Of a DNA stretch of 64,000 nucleotides, positions 1-16,720 are shown one piece after another. This stretch comes from Pseudonocardia nigra. GTDB taxonomy: Bacteria; Actinomycetota; Actinomycetes; Mycobacteriales; Pseudonocardiaceae. The stretch lies in contig NZ_JAHKRK010000004.1 of the NCBI RefSeq assembly GCF_019396355.1, forward strand, positions 31,215 to 95,214, in the 5' to 3' direction. How positions within the stretch are numbered: position 1 is the first letter of the stretch; every line of letters starts with the position of its first letter. Under the pieces are notes generated by a model. That model searched no databases, had not been told where the DNA came from, and worked only from the letters and a program-made list of their open reading frames with translations. A program made the position numbers and the translations under genes.

Positions 1-45
1 GTCAGCTCTCTTCCCTCTTCGAGGTTGGCGCGGACGTTCGGCCCG

Positions 46-516
46 TCACCAGCGGTAGTGGGCGAAGGCCCTGTTGGACTCCGCCATCTTGTGCATGTCC
101 TCGCGCCGCTTCACGCTGGCGCCGAGGCCGTTGCTCGCGTCGAGCAGCTCGTTCATCAGGCGCTCGACCATGGTCTTCTCGCGGCGCTGCTTCGCGAAGC
201 CCACCAGCCACCGCAGCCCCAGCGTGGTCTGGCGGACGGCGCGGACCTCGACCGGCACCTGGTAGGTGGCGCCACCGACCCGGCGGCTGCGCACCTCGAG
301 GGCGGGCTTGACGTTGTCCAGCGCGCGCTTGAGCGTGACGACCGGGTCGGTGCCGGTCTTGTCGCGCGTGCCCTCCAGGGCGGCGTAGACGATGCGCTCG
401 GCGAGCGACCGCTTGCCGTCCTGCAGGATCTTGTTCACCAGCTGGGTGACCAGCGGCGAGCTGTACACCGGGTCAGCAACCAGCGGGCGCTTCGGCGCCG
501 GGCCCTTGCGAGGCAT
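46..516 (-). CDS. rpsG: 30S ribosomal protein S7
   Basis: Primary 16S rRNA-binding protein that nucleates assembly of the 30S head and lines the E site. The 156-residue product is full length for bacterial S7. It has the conserved start ([10 protein letters not shown]), the central [15 protein letters not shown] segment and the C-terminal NRAFAHYRW end. Its ATG overlaps the rpsL stop by one base (TGATG), so translation is probably coupled to rpsL, as in the str operon. The sequence beyond its stop (positions 1-45) is too short to show the next gene, which in this operon is normally fusA. Identity is certain. Confidence 0.98.
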   Translation of the reverse strand: MPRKGPAPKRPLVADPVYSSPLVTQLVNKILQDGKRSLAERIVYAALEGTRDKTGTDPVVTLKRALDNVKPALEVRSRRVGGATYQVPVEVRAVRQTTLGLRWLVGFAKQRREKTMVERLMNELLDASNGLGASVKRREDMHKMAESNRAFAHYRW

Positions 517-890
517 CAGCTCTTCTCCTTCTTCGCGCCGTAGCGGCTGCGGGACTGCTTGCGGTTGCGGACGCCCTGCGTGTCCAGCGAACCGCGAATG
601 ATCTTGTAGCGAACGCCGGGGAGGTCCTTCACCCGGCCGCCGCGCACGAGCACGATGGAGTGCTCCTGGAGGTTGTGCCCCTCACCCGGGATGTAGGCCG
701 TGACCTCGATCTGGCTGGACAGCTTGACGCGGGCAACCTTGCGCAGGGCGGAGTTCGGCTTCTTCGGCGTCGTGGTGTACACGCGAGTGCACACCCCGCG
801 GCGCTGGGGGCTTCCCTTCAGCGCGGCGGTCTTGGTCTTGCCGACCTTGTCCTGACGGCCCTTGCGGACCAGCTGCTGGATCGTGGGCAT
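516..890 (-). CDS. rpsL: 30S ribosomal protein S12
   Basis: S12 sits at the decoding centre and controls tRNA selection accuracy. The 124-residue product is full length. The streptomycin-resistance hot spots are wild type: lysine is kept in the [13 protein letters not shown] segment (K43 region) and in [14 protein letters not shown] (K88 region). First gene of the str operon here; it ends in a one-base overlap with rpsG. A 418-base gap separates it from the divergent hydrolase gene and carries the putative operon promoter at 1156-1185. Confidence 0.98.
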   Translation of the reverse strand: MPTIQQLVRKGRQDKVGKTKTAALKGSPQRRGVCTRVYTTTPKKPNSALRKVARVKLSSQIEVTAYIPGEGHNLQEHSIVLVRGGRVKDLPGVRYKIIRGSLDTQGVRNRKQSRSRYGAKKEKS

Positions 891-1155
891 GAACCGTCTA
901 CTTCTTCCCGTCGGTGGTGCTCTATCTGATGCTTGTCGTGCTGGTGCGGGGAGGCCGGTGGCACCGGCCGCCCTCCCCCGAGGTCGGGCGTGTCCCGCGT
1001 ACTTGCGTGCTGACGCCCGGGCGCTGCGATGCGAGATCGGGGAACCTCACGAACTCCCGGGCCCACGCTCCCGACGACGCGTAGCCGCACCGTGATGCGG
1101 ATCGGCGGGCGACAGGCACGCGGATCGGCCCGACCGTGGCCGAGCGCAAGACACA

Positions 1156-1185
1156 AGGGTACCCGCCCCGTCGGAAGGGGGTCAA
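1156..1185 (-). promoter_or_regulatory. Putative sigma-70-type promoter of rpsL-rpsG
   Basis: Read on the minus strand, TTGACC (1185-1180) and TACCCT (1161-1156) are separated by 18 bases. This is a good housekeeping promoter about 265 bases upstream of the rpsL start, implying a long leader. I see no other structured element in the 891-1308 gap, which is shared with the divergent hydrolase gene. Confidence 0.6.
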
Positions 1186-1308
1186 AACGGGTCCCGGTCG
1201 ACGCGTGCCGGTACTGGCAGGGTGCCGCAAACCCCGCCCCACCCGCAAGAGGACGCGCCGCTCGCCGCGCAGAAACCCCCGCTCGTCGCAACCGGATAGT
1301 GTGCCGAC

Positions 1309-2193
1309 GTGCGCCTGCCCCGTGCTGCGGCCCGGCTGTTGGCCAGCGTCGTCATCGCACCGTTGCTCTCCCCTCGGCTCCCGCTGCCCGTCCGGCGGAC
1401 CCTGCTCGACGCCACCGGTCACGTCGTGCCCGGCCCGCGCGGCACGCGCCGGAGCCGGGGCGCGCTCGGCGGCGTGCCGACAGAACGCGTGGCAGCCCGC
1501 GGCTCAGGAGGCCCGCACCAGGTGCTCTATCTGCACGGCGGCGGCTACCAGACGGGGTCACCACGATCGCACCGCGGGCTCGGCCGGGCCGCGGGCGCAC
1601 CCGTGCACGTGCCGCACTACCGGCGCGCACCCGAGAGCCCGTACCCGGCCGCGGTCGACGACGCCGCGGCGGCCTACCACGCGCTCCGCGCGGCCGGCCA
1701 CACTTCTCAACACATCGCGTTGGCCGGGGATTCCGCAGGCGGCGGGATCGTCCTCGCCCTCCTGCTGCGGCTGCGCGACAACGGGGAGGAGCTGCCCGGA
1801 TCGGTCGGCCTGATCTCCCCGTGGCTCGACCTCGAGCTCCGGTCACCCACCCTGCGCGCCAACGCGCGCACCGACGCGATGCTCGATCCGGCCTGGCTGG
1901 GCGAGGCGGCCGCCGACTACCGCGGCGACGCCGAAGGTCCCGAGCTGCGACCCCTCGAGGCCGATCTCGCGGGGCTGCCGCCGGTGCACGTCGTCGCCGG
2001 GACCGACGAGATCCTGCTCGGCGACGCCGACGCCCTGGTCGAGCGGCTGCGCGCGGCCGGTGGGCCGGTCACCTACCGGCGGGCCGAGCGGATGTGGCAC
2101 GCCTACCCCGTGCTGGCCAGCATGCTGCGCGAGGCCGACGACGCGGTGGCGGCGCTCGGTGCCGCGCTGCGGCGCGACTGCACGCCGGGGTGA
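1309..2193 (+). CDS. Alpha/beta hydrolase, hormone-sensitive-lipase type
   Basis: Predicted carboxylesterase or acyl-hydrolase. The 294-residue product has the HSL-family oxyanion motif HGGGY (76-80) and the nucleophile elbow GDSAGG (Ser142). The acid is in the GTDEILLGDAD segment (Asp233) and the histidine in MWHAYP (His264), so the triad is complete. The start is a GTG. The N-terminus is hydrophobic and basic (about residues 8-25), which could be a weak membrane anchor or signal. The gene is transcribed away from rpsL and converges on rpoC. The substrate is not deducible; HSL-family esterases act on short acyl esters or lipids. Confidence 0.85.
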   Translation: MRLPRAAARLLASVVIAPLLSPRLPLPVRRTLLDATGHVVPGPRGTRRSRGALGGVPTERVAARGSGGPHQVLYLHGGGYQTGSPRSHRGLGRAAGAPVHVPHYRRAPESPYPAAVDDAAAAYHALRAAGHTSQHIALAGDSAGGGIVLALLLRLRDNGEELPGSVGLISPWLDLELRSPTLRANARTDAMLDPAWLGEAAADYRGDAEGPELRPLEADLAGLPPVHVVAGTDEILLGDADALVERLRAAGGPVTYRRAERMWHAYPVLASMLREADDAVAALGAALRRDCTPG

Positions 2194-2256
2194 GGCCGCA
2201 GCCCCGATCGCCGCCGGTCGGCGCGGCGGTCGGGTCGGTCGGGCCGCTCCGTCGGC

Positions 2257-2312
2257 GATCACGGGCGGAGGGCCGCGGCACGGCGCCGGGAATCCACCTT
2301 CTGCCCGTGATC
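2257..2312. terminator. Inverted repeat downstream of the hydrolase gene
   Basis: Perfect 10-base arms GATCACGGGC (2257-2266) and GCCCGTGATC (2303-2312), extendable imperfectly by about five bases, with a 36-base intervening segment. It lies 64 bases after the hydrolase stop, between convergent genes. It could be a termination structure for the hydrolase transcript or an operator-like palindrome. No T-run follows. Confidence 0.4.
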
Positions 2313-2408
2313 ACCGAGGCACGGGGCGGGCGGCGCTCCTCGGCGACGCGGCCTGGGCCGCCGGCCGCCGGGTAGGGCCAGGCGATGCCGATTCGCACCG
2401 GAACGACG

Positions 2409-2453
2409 AACGGGGCCGGATACCGCCACGGGAGAGCGGTACCCGGCCCCGTT
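2409..2453 (-). terminator. Strong hairpin after rpoC
   Basis: An 18-base stem (2409-2426 with 2436-2453) with one mismatch and a 9-base loop, GC-rich, starting 36 bases past the rpoC stop on the minus strand. It is positioned to end the rpoBC transcript and probably also works against read-through from the convergent hydrolase gene. There is no clear U-tract, as is common for actinobacterial terminators. Confidence 0.75.
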
Positions 2454-2488
2454 CAGGTGCCGGACCTCAGGTCACGACCAGCCGCTCG

Positions 2489-6412
<3,924 letters not shown>

Positions 6413-6456
6413 TAGTAGTCCTCAGTTCCTTCGTTCGTTCTCGGCTCTGGGCGGGG

Positions 6457-9984
<3,528 letters not shown>

Positions 9985-10232
9985 GATGCGTCCTTCCGAG
10001 AACTGCGCTCTCGTCTGGCGGGCACCGGGCCCCGCGCGCTACCGTCTGCTCGACCGACCCGGGCAGGAGGTCCGGGTCGAGCGGGCTTCACGGATGCGGG
10101 ATCCGGCGATCGCCGTCTGTTGTCATACGCAGCCGCCGGCCGGACACGCGAGAGCACCCGGACGTACTCCCTGCAGTGGGAGAGACCCGTGTGCGAACAT
10201 CGCGAGGCTGGACGGAGGCAGCGCAAAGAGGC

Positions 10233-10261
10233 AGTCTAGCTGCAAATGCAGCCGCTGTCGA
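10233..10261 (-). promoter_or_regulatory. Putative promoter of rpoB-rpoC
   Basis: On the minus strand, TCGACA (10261-10256) and TAGACT (10238-10233) are separated by exactly 17 bases, about 250 bases upstream of the rpoB TTG. The spacer contains the small palindrome GCTGCATTTGCAGC (6-base arms), which might bind a regulator. This explains how rpoBC is transcribed although it is separated from rplJL. The 9985-10651 gap also holds the 19-bp repeat locus and the upstream region of the divergent AMP-ligase gene. Confidence 0.6.
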
Positions 10262-10446
10262 GACGGGTCACCAAGGCAACCATCGAGACCTAAGAGTGAC
10301 CTGACAGGCGCATCGAGTCAAGACGCTACGCCGCGGTAAGTGGTCCCTTTCGCGGGACGACCGGCAGAAGCACGCCGCGCGGCGGTGCTCGGAATCACCG
10401 GTCCGGAGGCGCCCTCCGACCGCCCGACCGGCCCCTGCAGCCCCTC

Positions 10447-10522
10447 CATGCACCCCGTCTCCGCCCAGGCCCCCCGTCGACGGGGCGCACCGGCCGAAAC
10501 GAGGCGCATCGACGGAACGTCC
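10447..10522. repeat. 19-bp-unit dispersed repeat, locus 1
   Basis: Four consecutive, degenerate 19-base units; the first (10447-10465) reads CATGCACCCCGTCTCCGCC. The second contains the perfect palindrome CCCCGTCGACGGGG (10472-10485). The same unit, in one or other orientation, recurs at 27,639-27,840 and 42,447-42,561. Here it lies in the divergent rpoB/AMP-ligase intergenic region. Function unknown. Confidence 0.7.
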
Positions 10523-10651
10523 GCGAACCCAGCGCACGACCAGACGGGTCGCCTTGACATCCGGCGAGCCCCGCCCGGACGATCAGCTCCGGCCAGGGGT
10601 CCGGCGGGGTGCACCGGGCCGGCGACGACGCCGACCGTGAGGAGACGACCG

Positions 10652-12319
10652 ATGCCCGACTCCGCCTATGACGCGCGGCCCTGGCTCGACCGCTACGACC
10701 AGGGGCAGCCGTCCGACCTCACGCCGGAGTTCCCCGACGCGCTGGCGATGTTCCGGGCCGCCGTCGAGCACGCGCCCGACGTCGACGCCCTGCGCTACTT
10801 CGACGGGCACATCACCTACCGGGAGCTCGACGAGCTGAGCGACGCGTTCGCCGCCGGCCTGCTCGCCACCGGCTTCGACCGGGGCGACCGGGTGGCGCTC
10901 TACCTGCAGAACGACCCGCAGTTCGCCATCGGGCTGGTGGGCACGTGGAAGGCGGGCGGGATCGCGGTCTCGATCAACCCGATGAACCGGGAGCGGGAGC
11001 TGGAGCTGCTGCTCACCGACTCCGGGGCCCGGGTGCTGGTGTGCCTGCAGAGCCTCTACCGGGACGTCGCGGCACGCGTGCTGGCGCGCACGCAGGTGCG
11101 CACGGTCCTCACGACCTCGGAGCTGGAGCACCAGACCCGCGACGACCCGCGCGCGTTCACCGGCGTCGAGCGCCTCGACCTGCCCGATGCGGTCGACCTC
11201 GCGGACCTGCTGCAGCAGTACCGCGGGCAGCGGCCGTCCCCGGTGTCGTTCGAACCGGGCGACACGGCGTTCCTCACCTACACCTCGGGCACGACCGGGC
11301 CGCCGAAGGGCGCGATGAACACGCACGGCAACGTCGTGTTCAACAGCCAGACCTACCGCGAGCTGTGCCGCCTCGGGCCCGACGACGTGGTGCTGGGCGT
11401 CGCCCCGCTGTTCCACATCACCGGGCTGATCGGGCACATCACCCTCGCGATGCTGCTCCGCGCGCCACTGGTGCTGTTCCACCGCTTCGAGCCCTCGCTC
11501 GCGATCGACACGATCCGGGAGCACCGGCCGACGTTCACCATCGGGGCGATCACCGTGTTCATCGCGCTGATGAACGCCCCGAACGCGGAGCGGGACGCGC
11601 TGGCGTCCCTGGAGAAGATCTGGTCGGGCGGGGCGCCGATCCCGCCGTCGACGGTCAAGGCGTTCTCCGCGCAGTTCGGCCGCTACATCCACAACGCCTA
11701 CGGGCTGACCGAGACCACCTCACCGTCGCACGCCGTTCCCGCGGGGGCGGAGGCTCCGGTGGACGACGCCTCCGGTGCGCTGTCGGTCGGCGTCCCGGTC
11801 TACAACACGGTGGTGCGGATCGTCGGCGACGACGGGCGCGAGCTGCCGGTCGGCGAGGTCGGCGAGATCGTCACGAGCGGCCCGCAGGTGGTGTCCGGCT
11901 ACTGGGGCAAGCCGGAGGAGACCGAGCGCGCCCTCCCCGGCGGCGCGCTCCACACCGGGGACGTCGGCTACATGGACCCGGACGGCTGGTTCTACATCGT
12001 CGACCGCAAGAAGGACCAGATCAACGCGGGCGGCTACAAGATCTGGCCGCGCGAGGTCGAGGACGTCCTCTACGAGCACGACGCGGTGCGCGAGGCAGCG
12101 GTCGTCGGCGTCCCCGACGCGTACCGCGGCGAGACGGTGAAGGCGTTCGTCAGCCTCCGGCCGGGCCGGACGGTCACCCCGGAGGAGCTCATCGAGTTCA
12201 CGAAGGAGCGGATGGCGGCCTACAAGTACCCGCGGCAGGTGGAGATCCTCGACGAGCTGCCGAAGACGGTCACGGGGAAGCTCCTGCGTCGCGAGCTGCG
12301 GACGAGGGACCGGCCCTGA
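10652..12319 (+). CDS. AMP-dependent synthetase/ligase (acyl-CoA synthetase family)
   Basis: ANL-superfamily ligase that activates a carboxylate as acyl-AMP and transfers it to CoA. The 555-residue product has the P-loop-like motif TYTSGTTGPPKG (about 210-220), the A5 motif NAYGLTET, the A8 hinge around GWFYIVDRKKDQINAGG and the C-terminal catalytic lysine segment TGKLLRREL. The ATG at 10652 is preceded by GTGAGGAG at ideal spacing; the reading frame is open further upstream but without supporting signals and across the repeat. Substrate not deducible; medium or long fatty acids are most likely for this subgroup. Its stop overlaps the proposed start of the M28 peptidase, suggesting a two-gene operon. 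Confidence 0.9.
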   Translation: MPDSAYDARPWLDRYDQGQPSDLTPEFPDALAMFRAAVEHAPDVDALRYFDGHITYRELDELSDAFAAGLLATGFDRGDRVALYLQNDPQFAIGLVGTWKAGGIAVSINPMNRERELELLLTDSGARVLVCLQSLYRDVAARVLARTQVRTVLTTSELEHQTRDDPRAFTGVERLDLPDAVDLADLLQQYRGQRPSPVSFEPGDTAFLTYTSGTTGPPKGAMNTHGNVVFNSQTYRELCRLGPDDVVLGVAPLFHITGLIGHITLAMLLRAPLVLFHRFEPSLAIDTIREHRPTFTIGAITVFIALMNAPNAERDALASLEKIWSGGAPIPPSTVKAFSAQFGRYIHNAYGLTETTSPSHAVPAGAEAPVDDASGALSVGVPVYNTVVRIVGDDGRELPVGEVGEIVTSGPQVVSGYWGKPEETERALPGGALHTGDVGYMDPDGWFYIVDRKKDQINAGGYKIWPREVEDVLYEHDAVREAAVVGVPDAYRGETVKAFVSLRPGRTVTPEELIEFTKERMAAYKYPRQVEILDELPKTVTGKLLRRELRTRDRP

Positions 12320-15018
12320 GCCGGCTCTCCTCGCTCGGCGCGCTCGTCGGGCTGACGCTGCTCGCCGTCCTCGCGGTGCTCGCGCTCCTGCCGCCGGCGT
12401 CTCGGCCGGCCGACGCGCCGGCGGACGTGTTCAGCGGCGACCGCGCGTTCGCGCACGTGGAGCGGATCGCGGACGGCCCGCACGTCGCCGGCAGTGCCGC
12501 CAACGCCGCGGTGCGCGAGCACCTCGTGGCCACGCTGGAGGGCCTCGGGGTGCGCACCGAGGTGCAGGAGGCCGTCGGAATGACCGACGCGCTGCGGGAC
12601 GCCGCCGCCGTGGCGCCGGTGCGCAACGTCGTCGCCGTGCTGCCCGGAGTGGCATCGACCGGGCGGGTGTTCCTCGTGGCGCACTACGACTCGGTGCAGG
12701 TGGGGCCCGGCGGCAACGACGACGCCGCCGGCGTGGCGGCGATCCTGGAGACCGTGCGCGCGCTGTGCACGGGCCCGCCGCTGCGCAACGACGTCGTCGT
12801 GCTGCTGACCGACGCCGAGGAGGCCTGCCTGTGCGGGGCCGAGGCGTTCGTCGCGCAGCACCCGCTGGCCGCGGACGGCGGCGTGGTCCTCAACCTGGAG
12901 GCCCGCGGGAGCACCGGCCCGCCGATCATGTTCGAGACGTCGGACGGCAACGCCCGGCTCGCCGAGGTGTTCGCGGCGGCCGCGCCGCACCCGGTGGCGA
13001 CGAGCCTCGCCGTCGAGGTCTACCGGCGGCTGCCCAACGACACCGACTTCACGCCGTTCCTGGCCGCCGGCTTCGCCGGGCTCAACTCGGCCTACATCGA
13101 CGGCTCGGCGACCTACCACACCCCCCAGGACACCCCGGCGAACGTGGACCGGGGCAGCCTGCAGGCGCACGGCGACAACGCGCTGGCGCTGGTGCGGGAG
13201 CTCGGCGCGGCGGACCTCGGCGCACTGGCCGAGCCCGGCGGCGCCGACGCCACCTACTTCCCGGTGCTCGGCGGCCTGGCCCGGCTGCCCGGCGCGCTGG
13301 TCTGGCCGGTCGCCGTGCTCGCGGTGGCCGCGGTGGCCGTCCTCGGCGTGACGGCGCTGCGCAGGGGCGCGGCCGGCGGGGCGCGCCTCGCCGCAGGTGC
13401 GGCGCTCGCGCTGGTGCCGCTCGTCGCCGCGCCGCTCGCGGCCACGGGGCTGTGGGCGCTGCTCGTCGCGCTCCGGCCCGGCTTCGCCGCGATGCTCGAC
13501 CCGTGGCGGCCGGCGCCGTTCCGGCTGGCGGTGCCGGCACTGGTCGCCGCCGTGCTGGTGGCCTGGTACGGGACGGCACGCCGGCGGGTCGGCGCCGCGG
13601 CGCTCGCGTTCGGAGGGCTGGTCTGGCTCGCGGTGCTCGGGGTCGTCCTCGCGGCGCTCGCGCCCGGCGGCTCCTACCTCGCGGCGCTCCCAGCGCTGGC
13701 GGGAGGCGCGTTCGGCGCGGTCGCCCTGGCGGTGCGCCGCCCGGTCGTCACCGCGCTCGGGGCCGCCGTCGCGGTGGTCGTGATGGTGCCCGCCGTGCTG
13801 CTGTTCCTCCCCGCGCTCGGGCTGGCGAGCGCCGCGGCTCCCGCGATCATCGCGGCGTTGCTCGGCCTCGCGGTGCTGCCCGCCCTCGACGGGCTGCTCA
13901 CCGCGCGAGTGGTCCCCGCCGCGATGTGCCTCGCCCTCGCCGGGACGCTGACGGTGGCCGGCCTGGTCGCCAACACGTTCGACGCCGAGCGCCCGGCCCC
14001 GGCGCACCTCCTGTACGCCCTCGACGCCGACGCGGGCGAGGCACGCTGGCTCAGCAAGGACGACCCCGGGCCGTGGACGCGGCAGTACGTGTCCGACCGC
14101 GCCGACGTCGCCGCCGCGTACCCCGTCCTGCACGGCGAGCTCACCGCCGGACCCGCGCAGGCCGCGCCCCTGCCCGCCCCCGAGGTGACCGTGGTGGCCG
14201 ACACCACGGCGGGCCCGGAGCGGGTGGTCGACCTCGTGCTGCGCCCGCAGCGGCCCGTCCGGCTGCTGGCCCTGCGGGTCGACGGCGCGCAGGTGCTGCG
14301 GGCCACGGTGGTGGGCCGCGAGGTGGACCCGGCCGACGACGGCCCGTTCGGGGTGGTCGTGCACGCCCCGCCCGCCGGTGGCGTGCCGGTGACGCTGGTG
14401 CTGGCGGGCGGCGACAACCCCACGCTGTGGGTCGGGGACGGCAGCGACGGACTCGCCGGGCTGCCGGGGTTCATGCCGCGCCCACCGGAGGTGGGCATAG
14501 CGGGCTCGCACAGCTCCGAGCTGGTGCTCGTCTCGCGTACGGTGCCGCTGCCGTTCGTTCAGTGCGCTCGGCGCGCGCCGGATCAGCTCAGGCTGACCTT
14601 GGCGCCGGCCTCCTCGAGCTTGGCCTTCGCGGCGTCGGCCGCGTCCTTGGCCACGCCCTCGAGGATCGGCTTCGGGGCCGACTCGACGAGGTCCTTGGCC
14701 TCCTTGAGGCCCAGGCCCGAGACGAGCTCGCGGACGACCTTGATGACCTGGATCTTCTTGTCACCCGCGGCGTCGAGGACGACGTTGAACTCGTCCTTCT
14801 CCTCGACGGCCGGGGCGGCGTCGCCACCGGCAACGGCGCCGGGAGCGGCCACGGCGACCGGGGCGGCCGCGGTGACGTCGAAGGTCTCCTCGAACTTCTT
14901 CACGAACTCCGAGAGCTCGATCAGGGTGAGGTCCTTGAAGGCCTCGAGCAGCTCGTCGGTGGACAGCTTCGCCATGGTGGCGTTCCTCTCTGGGTGTTGC
15001 CGATCAGGGGGGTGGTGA
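12316..15018 (+). CDS. M28-family metallopeptidase with C-terminal membrane domain
   Basis: Zinc aminopeptidase-like protein. Visible di-metal ligand motifs are [17 protein letters not shown], the catalytic [11 protein letters not shown] pair, [15 protein letters not shown] and YHTPQDTP. A hydrophobic N-terminal signal-anchor (about residues 9-30) is followed by the peptidase domain, then about eight or nine membrane segments from residue 330 and an extracytoplasmic C-terminal domain. No ATG/GTG/TTG precedes the signal-anchor in frame. The best start is a CTG at 12316 overlapping the ligase stop (CTGA), with GAGG about nine bases upstream; the first canonical alternative, GTG 12376, would cut the anchor. 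There is no in-frame stop before 15018: homologous-looking sequence ends near 14575, and the last ~145 codons are simply the antisense of rplL. A lost stop or an indel is possible. Confidence 0.75.
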   Translation: MSRLSSLGALVGLTLLAVLAVLALLPPASRPADAPADVFSGDRAFAHVERIADGPHVAGSAANAAVREHLVATLEGLGVRTEVQEAVGMTDALRDAAAVAPVRNVVAVLPGVASTGRVFLVAHYDSVQVGPGGNDDAAGVAAILETVRALCTGPPLRNDVVVLLTDAEEACLCGAEAFVAQHPLAADGGVVLNLEARGSTGPPIMFETSDGNARLAEVFAAAAPHPVATSLAVEVYRRLPNDTDFTPFLAAGFAGLNSAYIDGSATYHTPQDTPANVDRGSLQAHGDNALALVRELGAADLGALAEPGGADATYFPVLGGLARLPGALVWPVAVLAVAAVAVLGVTALRRGAAGGARLAAGAALALVPLVAAPLAATGLWALLVALRPGFAAMLDPWRPAPFRLAVPALVAAVLVAWYGTARRRVGAAALAFGGLVWLAVLGVVLAALAPGGSYLAALPALAGGAFGAVALAVRRPVVTALGAAVAVVVMVPAVLLFLPALGLASAAAPAIIAALLGLAVLPALDGLLTARVVPAAMCLALAGTLTVAGLVANTFDAERPAPAHLLYALDADAGEARWLSKDDPGPWTRQYVSDRADVAAAYPVLHGELTAGPAQAAPLPAPEVTVVADTTAGPERVVDLVLRPQRPVRLLALRVDGAQVLRATVVGREVDPADDGPFGVVVHAPPAGGVPVTLVLAGGDNPTLWVGDGSDGLAGLPGFMPRPPEVGIAGSHSSELVLVSRTVPLPFVQCARRAPDQLRLTLAPASSSLAFAASAASLATPSRIGFGADSTRSLASLRPRPETSSRTTLMTWIFLSPAASRTTLNSSFSSTAGAASPPATAPGAATATGAAAVTSKVSSNFFTNSESSIRVRSLKASSSSSVDSFAMVAFLSGCCRSGGW
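14583..14975 (-). CDS. rplL: 50S ribosomal protein L7/L12
   Basis: Multicopy stalk protein that recruits translation factors. The 130-residue product has the N-terminal dimerisation domain ([20 protein letters not shown]), the Ala/Pro/Gly-rich hinge and the C-terminal factor-binding domain with [12 protein letters not shown]. It follows rplJ by 43 bases. The opposite strand over its whole length is an open reading frame continuing from the M28 peptidase gene, and no terminator hairpin is obvious after its stop. Confidence 0.98.
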   Translation of the reverse strand: MAKLSTDELLEAFKDLTLIELSEFVKKFEETFDVTAAAPVAVAAPGAVAGGDAAPAVEEKDEFNVVLDAAGDKKIQVIKVVRELVSGLGLKEAKDLVESAPKPILEGVAKDAADAAKAKLEEAGAKVSLS

Positions 15019-15588
15019 TCAGCTCTCGGCGTCGGCCGGAGCCTCGGTGGCGGCCGGAGCGGCGTCGCCGCCCTCCTCCGCGCGCTTGTCGGCCAGCGCC
15101 TGGGCCAGGCGGGCCACCTGCGACGCGGGCGCGGCGAACAGGCCTGCGGCCTTGGCCATCGTGCCCTTCATCGCGCCGGCCAGCTTGGACAGCAGGACCT
15201 CGCGGGACTCCAGGTCGGCGAGCCGGTTGACCTCGTCGACGGTCAGCGTGCGACCGTCCATGAAGCCGCCCTTGATCACCAGGCCCTTGTGGTCCTTGGC
15301 GAAGTCACGCAACGCCTTGGCGGCGTCGACGGGCTCGCCGGTGATGAAGGTGATCGCCGTCGGGCCGACGAGCAGCTGCTCGAGGCCGTCCATGCCCGCG
15401 TCCTCGGCAGCACGCTTCACCAGCGTGTTCTTGGCGACGCGGTAGCTGGCGCCGTCGCCGAGCGACCGGCGCAGCGTCGTCAGCTGGGACATGGTGAGGC
15501 CGCGGTACTCGGTGACCACCGAGGCGGACGAGCCCCGGAACTTCTCGGCGATCTCCGCAACCGCCTCGACCTTGTCGGGTCGGGCCAT
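15019..15588 (-). CDS. rplJ: 50S ribosomal protein L10
   Basis: Stalk base protein that carries L7/L12 dimers on 23S rRNA. The ATG at 15588 ([10 protein letters not shown]) is chosen because AGGAGG lies just upstream; an in-frame extension upstream would translate the leader RNA. 189 residues, as usual for Actinobacteria. Conserved segments include [13 protein letters not shown] and [13 protein letters not shown]. The C-terminal tail is Ala/Glu-rich. First gene of the rplJL transcript, downstream of an L10-type leader. Confidence 0.97.
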   Translation of the reverse strand: MARPDKVEAVAEIAEKFRGSSASVVTEYRGLTMSQLTTLRRSLGDGASYRVAKNTLVKRAAEDAGMDGLEQLLVGPTAITFITGEPVDAAKALRDFAKDHKGLVIKGGFMDGRTLTVDEVNRLADLESREVLLSKLAGAMKGTMAKAAGLFAAPASQVARLAQALADKRAEEGGDAAPAATEAPADAES

Positions 15589-15591
15589 CCC

Positions 15592-15826
15592 TTGCCTCCT
15601 CTCGGTTGTCGTCGGTGGTTTCTCCCCACCGTCGACGACCCGGAGACGACGAACGCCCCGGCGCAGGAGCGCACGGGGCGTGGCAGAGGGGCGCACGGAA
15701 CCCGTGCACGCACCTCGCGGTGACCTCGTCCTCCTGCGCGGGCCGTCCGCTGTCGCGGAGCCTTCGTACGCCATCCCGATCGCTCGGGCGGGCGCAGACC
15801 TGCGGTCTTCGGTGGAACCGCCGACC
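15592..15826 (-). promoter_or_regulatory. L10 ribosomal protein leader
   Basis: The 5' region of rplJ contains, on the minus strand, the CGAAGACCGCAGGTCTGCG segment near 15826-15795 and several GC-rich hairpins (e.g. around 15,660-15,720). These are typical of the leader to which L10-(L7/L12)4 binds for autogenous control. Recognised by resemblance to actinobacterial L10 leaders; the exact ends are approximate. A covariance-model search for the L10_leader family would settle it. Confidence 0.7.
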
Positions 15827-15879
15827 AGGATACGCGAACGCCGTCGCCACTGCGCCCCGGCCCCCGCCCGCGCGCGGAC

Positions 15880-15936
15880 CGGGCGACTCGCGCGTCGAAA
15901 ACGGGCGACTCGCGGGTCCGGATCGGGCGACTCGCG
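15880..15936. repeat. Three copies of CGGGCGACTCGCG at 22-base period
   Basis: The 13-mer CGGGCGACTCGCG occurs at 15880-15892, 15902-15914 and 15924-15936, exactly 22 bases apart. The array begins a few bases past the stop of the last mce-operon gene and lies upstream of the L10 leader. The regular two-turn spacing is compatible with a protein-binding array or a REP-like element. Function unknown. Confidence 0.75.
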
Positions 15937-15939
15937 GGG

Positions 15940-16704
15940 TCAGCGGCTCTCGATGGCGGCGATCTTCCAGCGGCCGTCCACCCGCTCGCCCGTGACCGTC
16001 ACGCGGCCCTCGGCGGTGAGCTGGGTGCTCTCCGCGTCGGCGGCGGCGCGGGTGGCGCGCTGGTCGAGGAACGCCACGAGCACCGCCCGGTCGCCCTCGA
16101 TGCGCTGCACGGCCGAGCGCGTGACGGTGGCGGAGACGACGGCCTGCTGCTGCGGGGCCAGCTCCCGGACCTGGGCGAAGAGCTGGTCGAACTCGGCCGC
16201 GAAGGCCGGCGTGATCACGTCGCGGGCGGCGCGCTCGTTCTCGTCGAGCCGGGCGAAGTCGTAGGAGTAGACGGTCTCCAGCGCGTCCCCCAGCTGCCCC
16301 GCGACCTCGGCCGTGGCGCCGACGTCGACCAGCGCGGTGTTGAGCACGGCCGGGGTGGAGTTCATCCGGTGGGTGTCCACCGCGAAGAACCCGGCCGCGC
16401 CCACGAGCACGGCCAGCGCCGCGGCCAGGATCGGCACGAGCAGGCGTCCGCGCCGCGCGTCGTCGCGCGGCTCCTCCTCGGCGACCTCGGCCTCCTCGGC
16501 GTCGGCCTCGGGGTCGACGGCCGCGGGCTCGCCCACCTTGCGCTTCGACAGCGACACGGGCGCGTCGTCGGGGCTGGTGGTGGGGTCGTCGGCGAGGACG
16601 TCCTCCCGCTCGTCCAGTGCGGTGGCGCTCCGGCGGTCCGCGGGCTTCGTGAGCCCCGCGACGCGCGGGCGGCGGATCGTGCTGGTCCTCCGACGGGAAG
16701 CCAT
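15940..16704 (-). CDS. Mce-associated membrane protein (distal)
   Basis: Member of the Mam family found at the 3' end of mce operons, thought to stabilise the Mce importer. 254 residues: a long charged, Asp/Glu/Ala-rich cytoplasmic N-terminus (1-85), one membrane segment (about 88-110, VPILAAALAVLVGAAGFFAV) and a periplasmic NTF2/VirB8-like domain ending WKIAAIES. It starts 16 bases after the preceding Mam gene with a strong AGGAGG site. Last gene of the operon; the 22-bp-period repeat follows. Confidence 0.85.
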   Translation of the reverse strand: MASRRRTSTIRRPRVAGLTKPADRRSATALDEREDVLADDPTTSPDDAPVSLSKRKVGEPAAVDPEADAEEAEVAEEEPRDDARRGRLLVPILAAALAVLVGAAGFFAVDTHRMNSTPAVLNTALVDVGATAEVAGQLGDALETVYSYDFARLDENERAARDVITPAFAAEFDQLFAQVRELAPQQQAVVSATVTRSAVQRIEGDRAVLVAFLDQRATRAAADAESTQLTAEGRVTVTGERVDGRWKIAAIESR

Positions 16705-16720
16705 GGCGATCTCCTTCCTC

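Noticed and set aside
1..45. Start of fusA downstream of rpsG
   Set aside because: Only 45 bases remain after the rpsG stop and no start with a ribosome-binding site is recognisable, so no feature was called.
516..890. Streptomycin-resistance mutation in rpsL
   Set aside because: Lys43- and Lys88-equivalent residues are both wild type.
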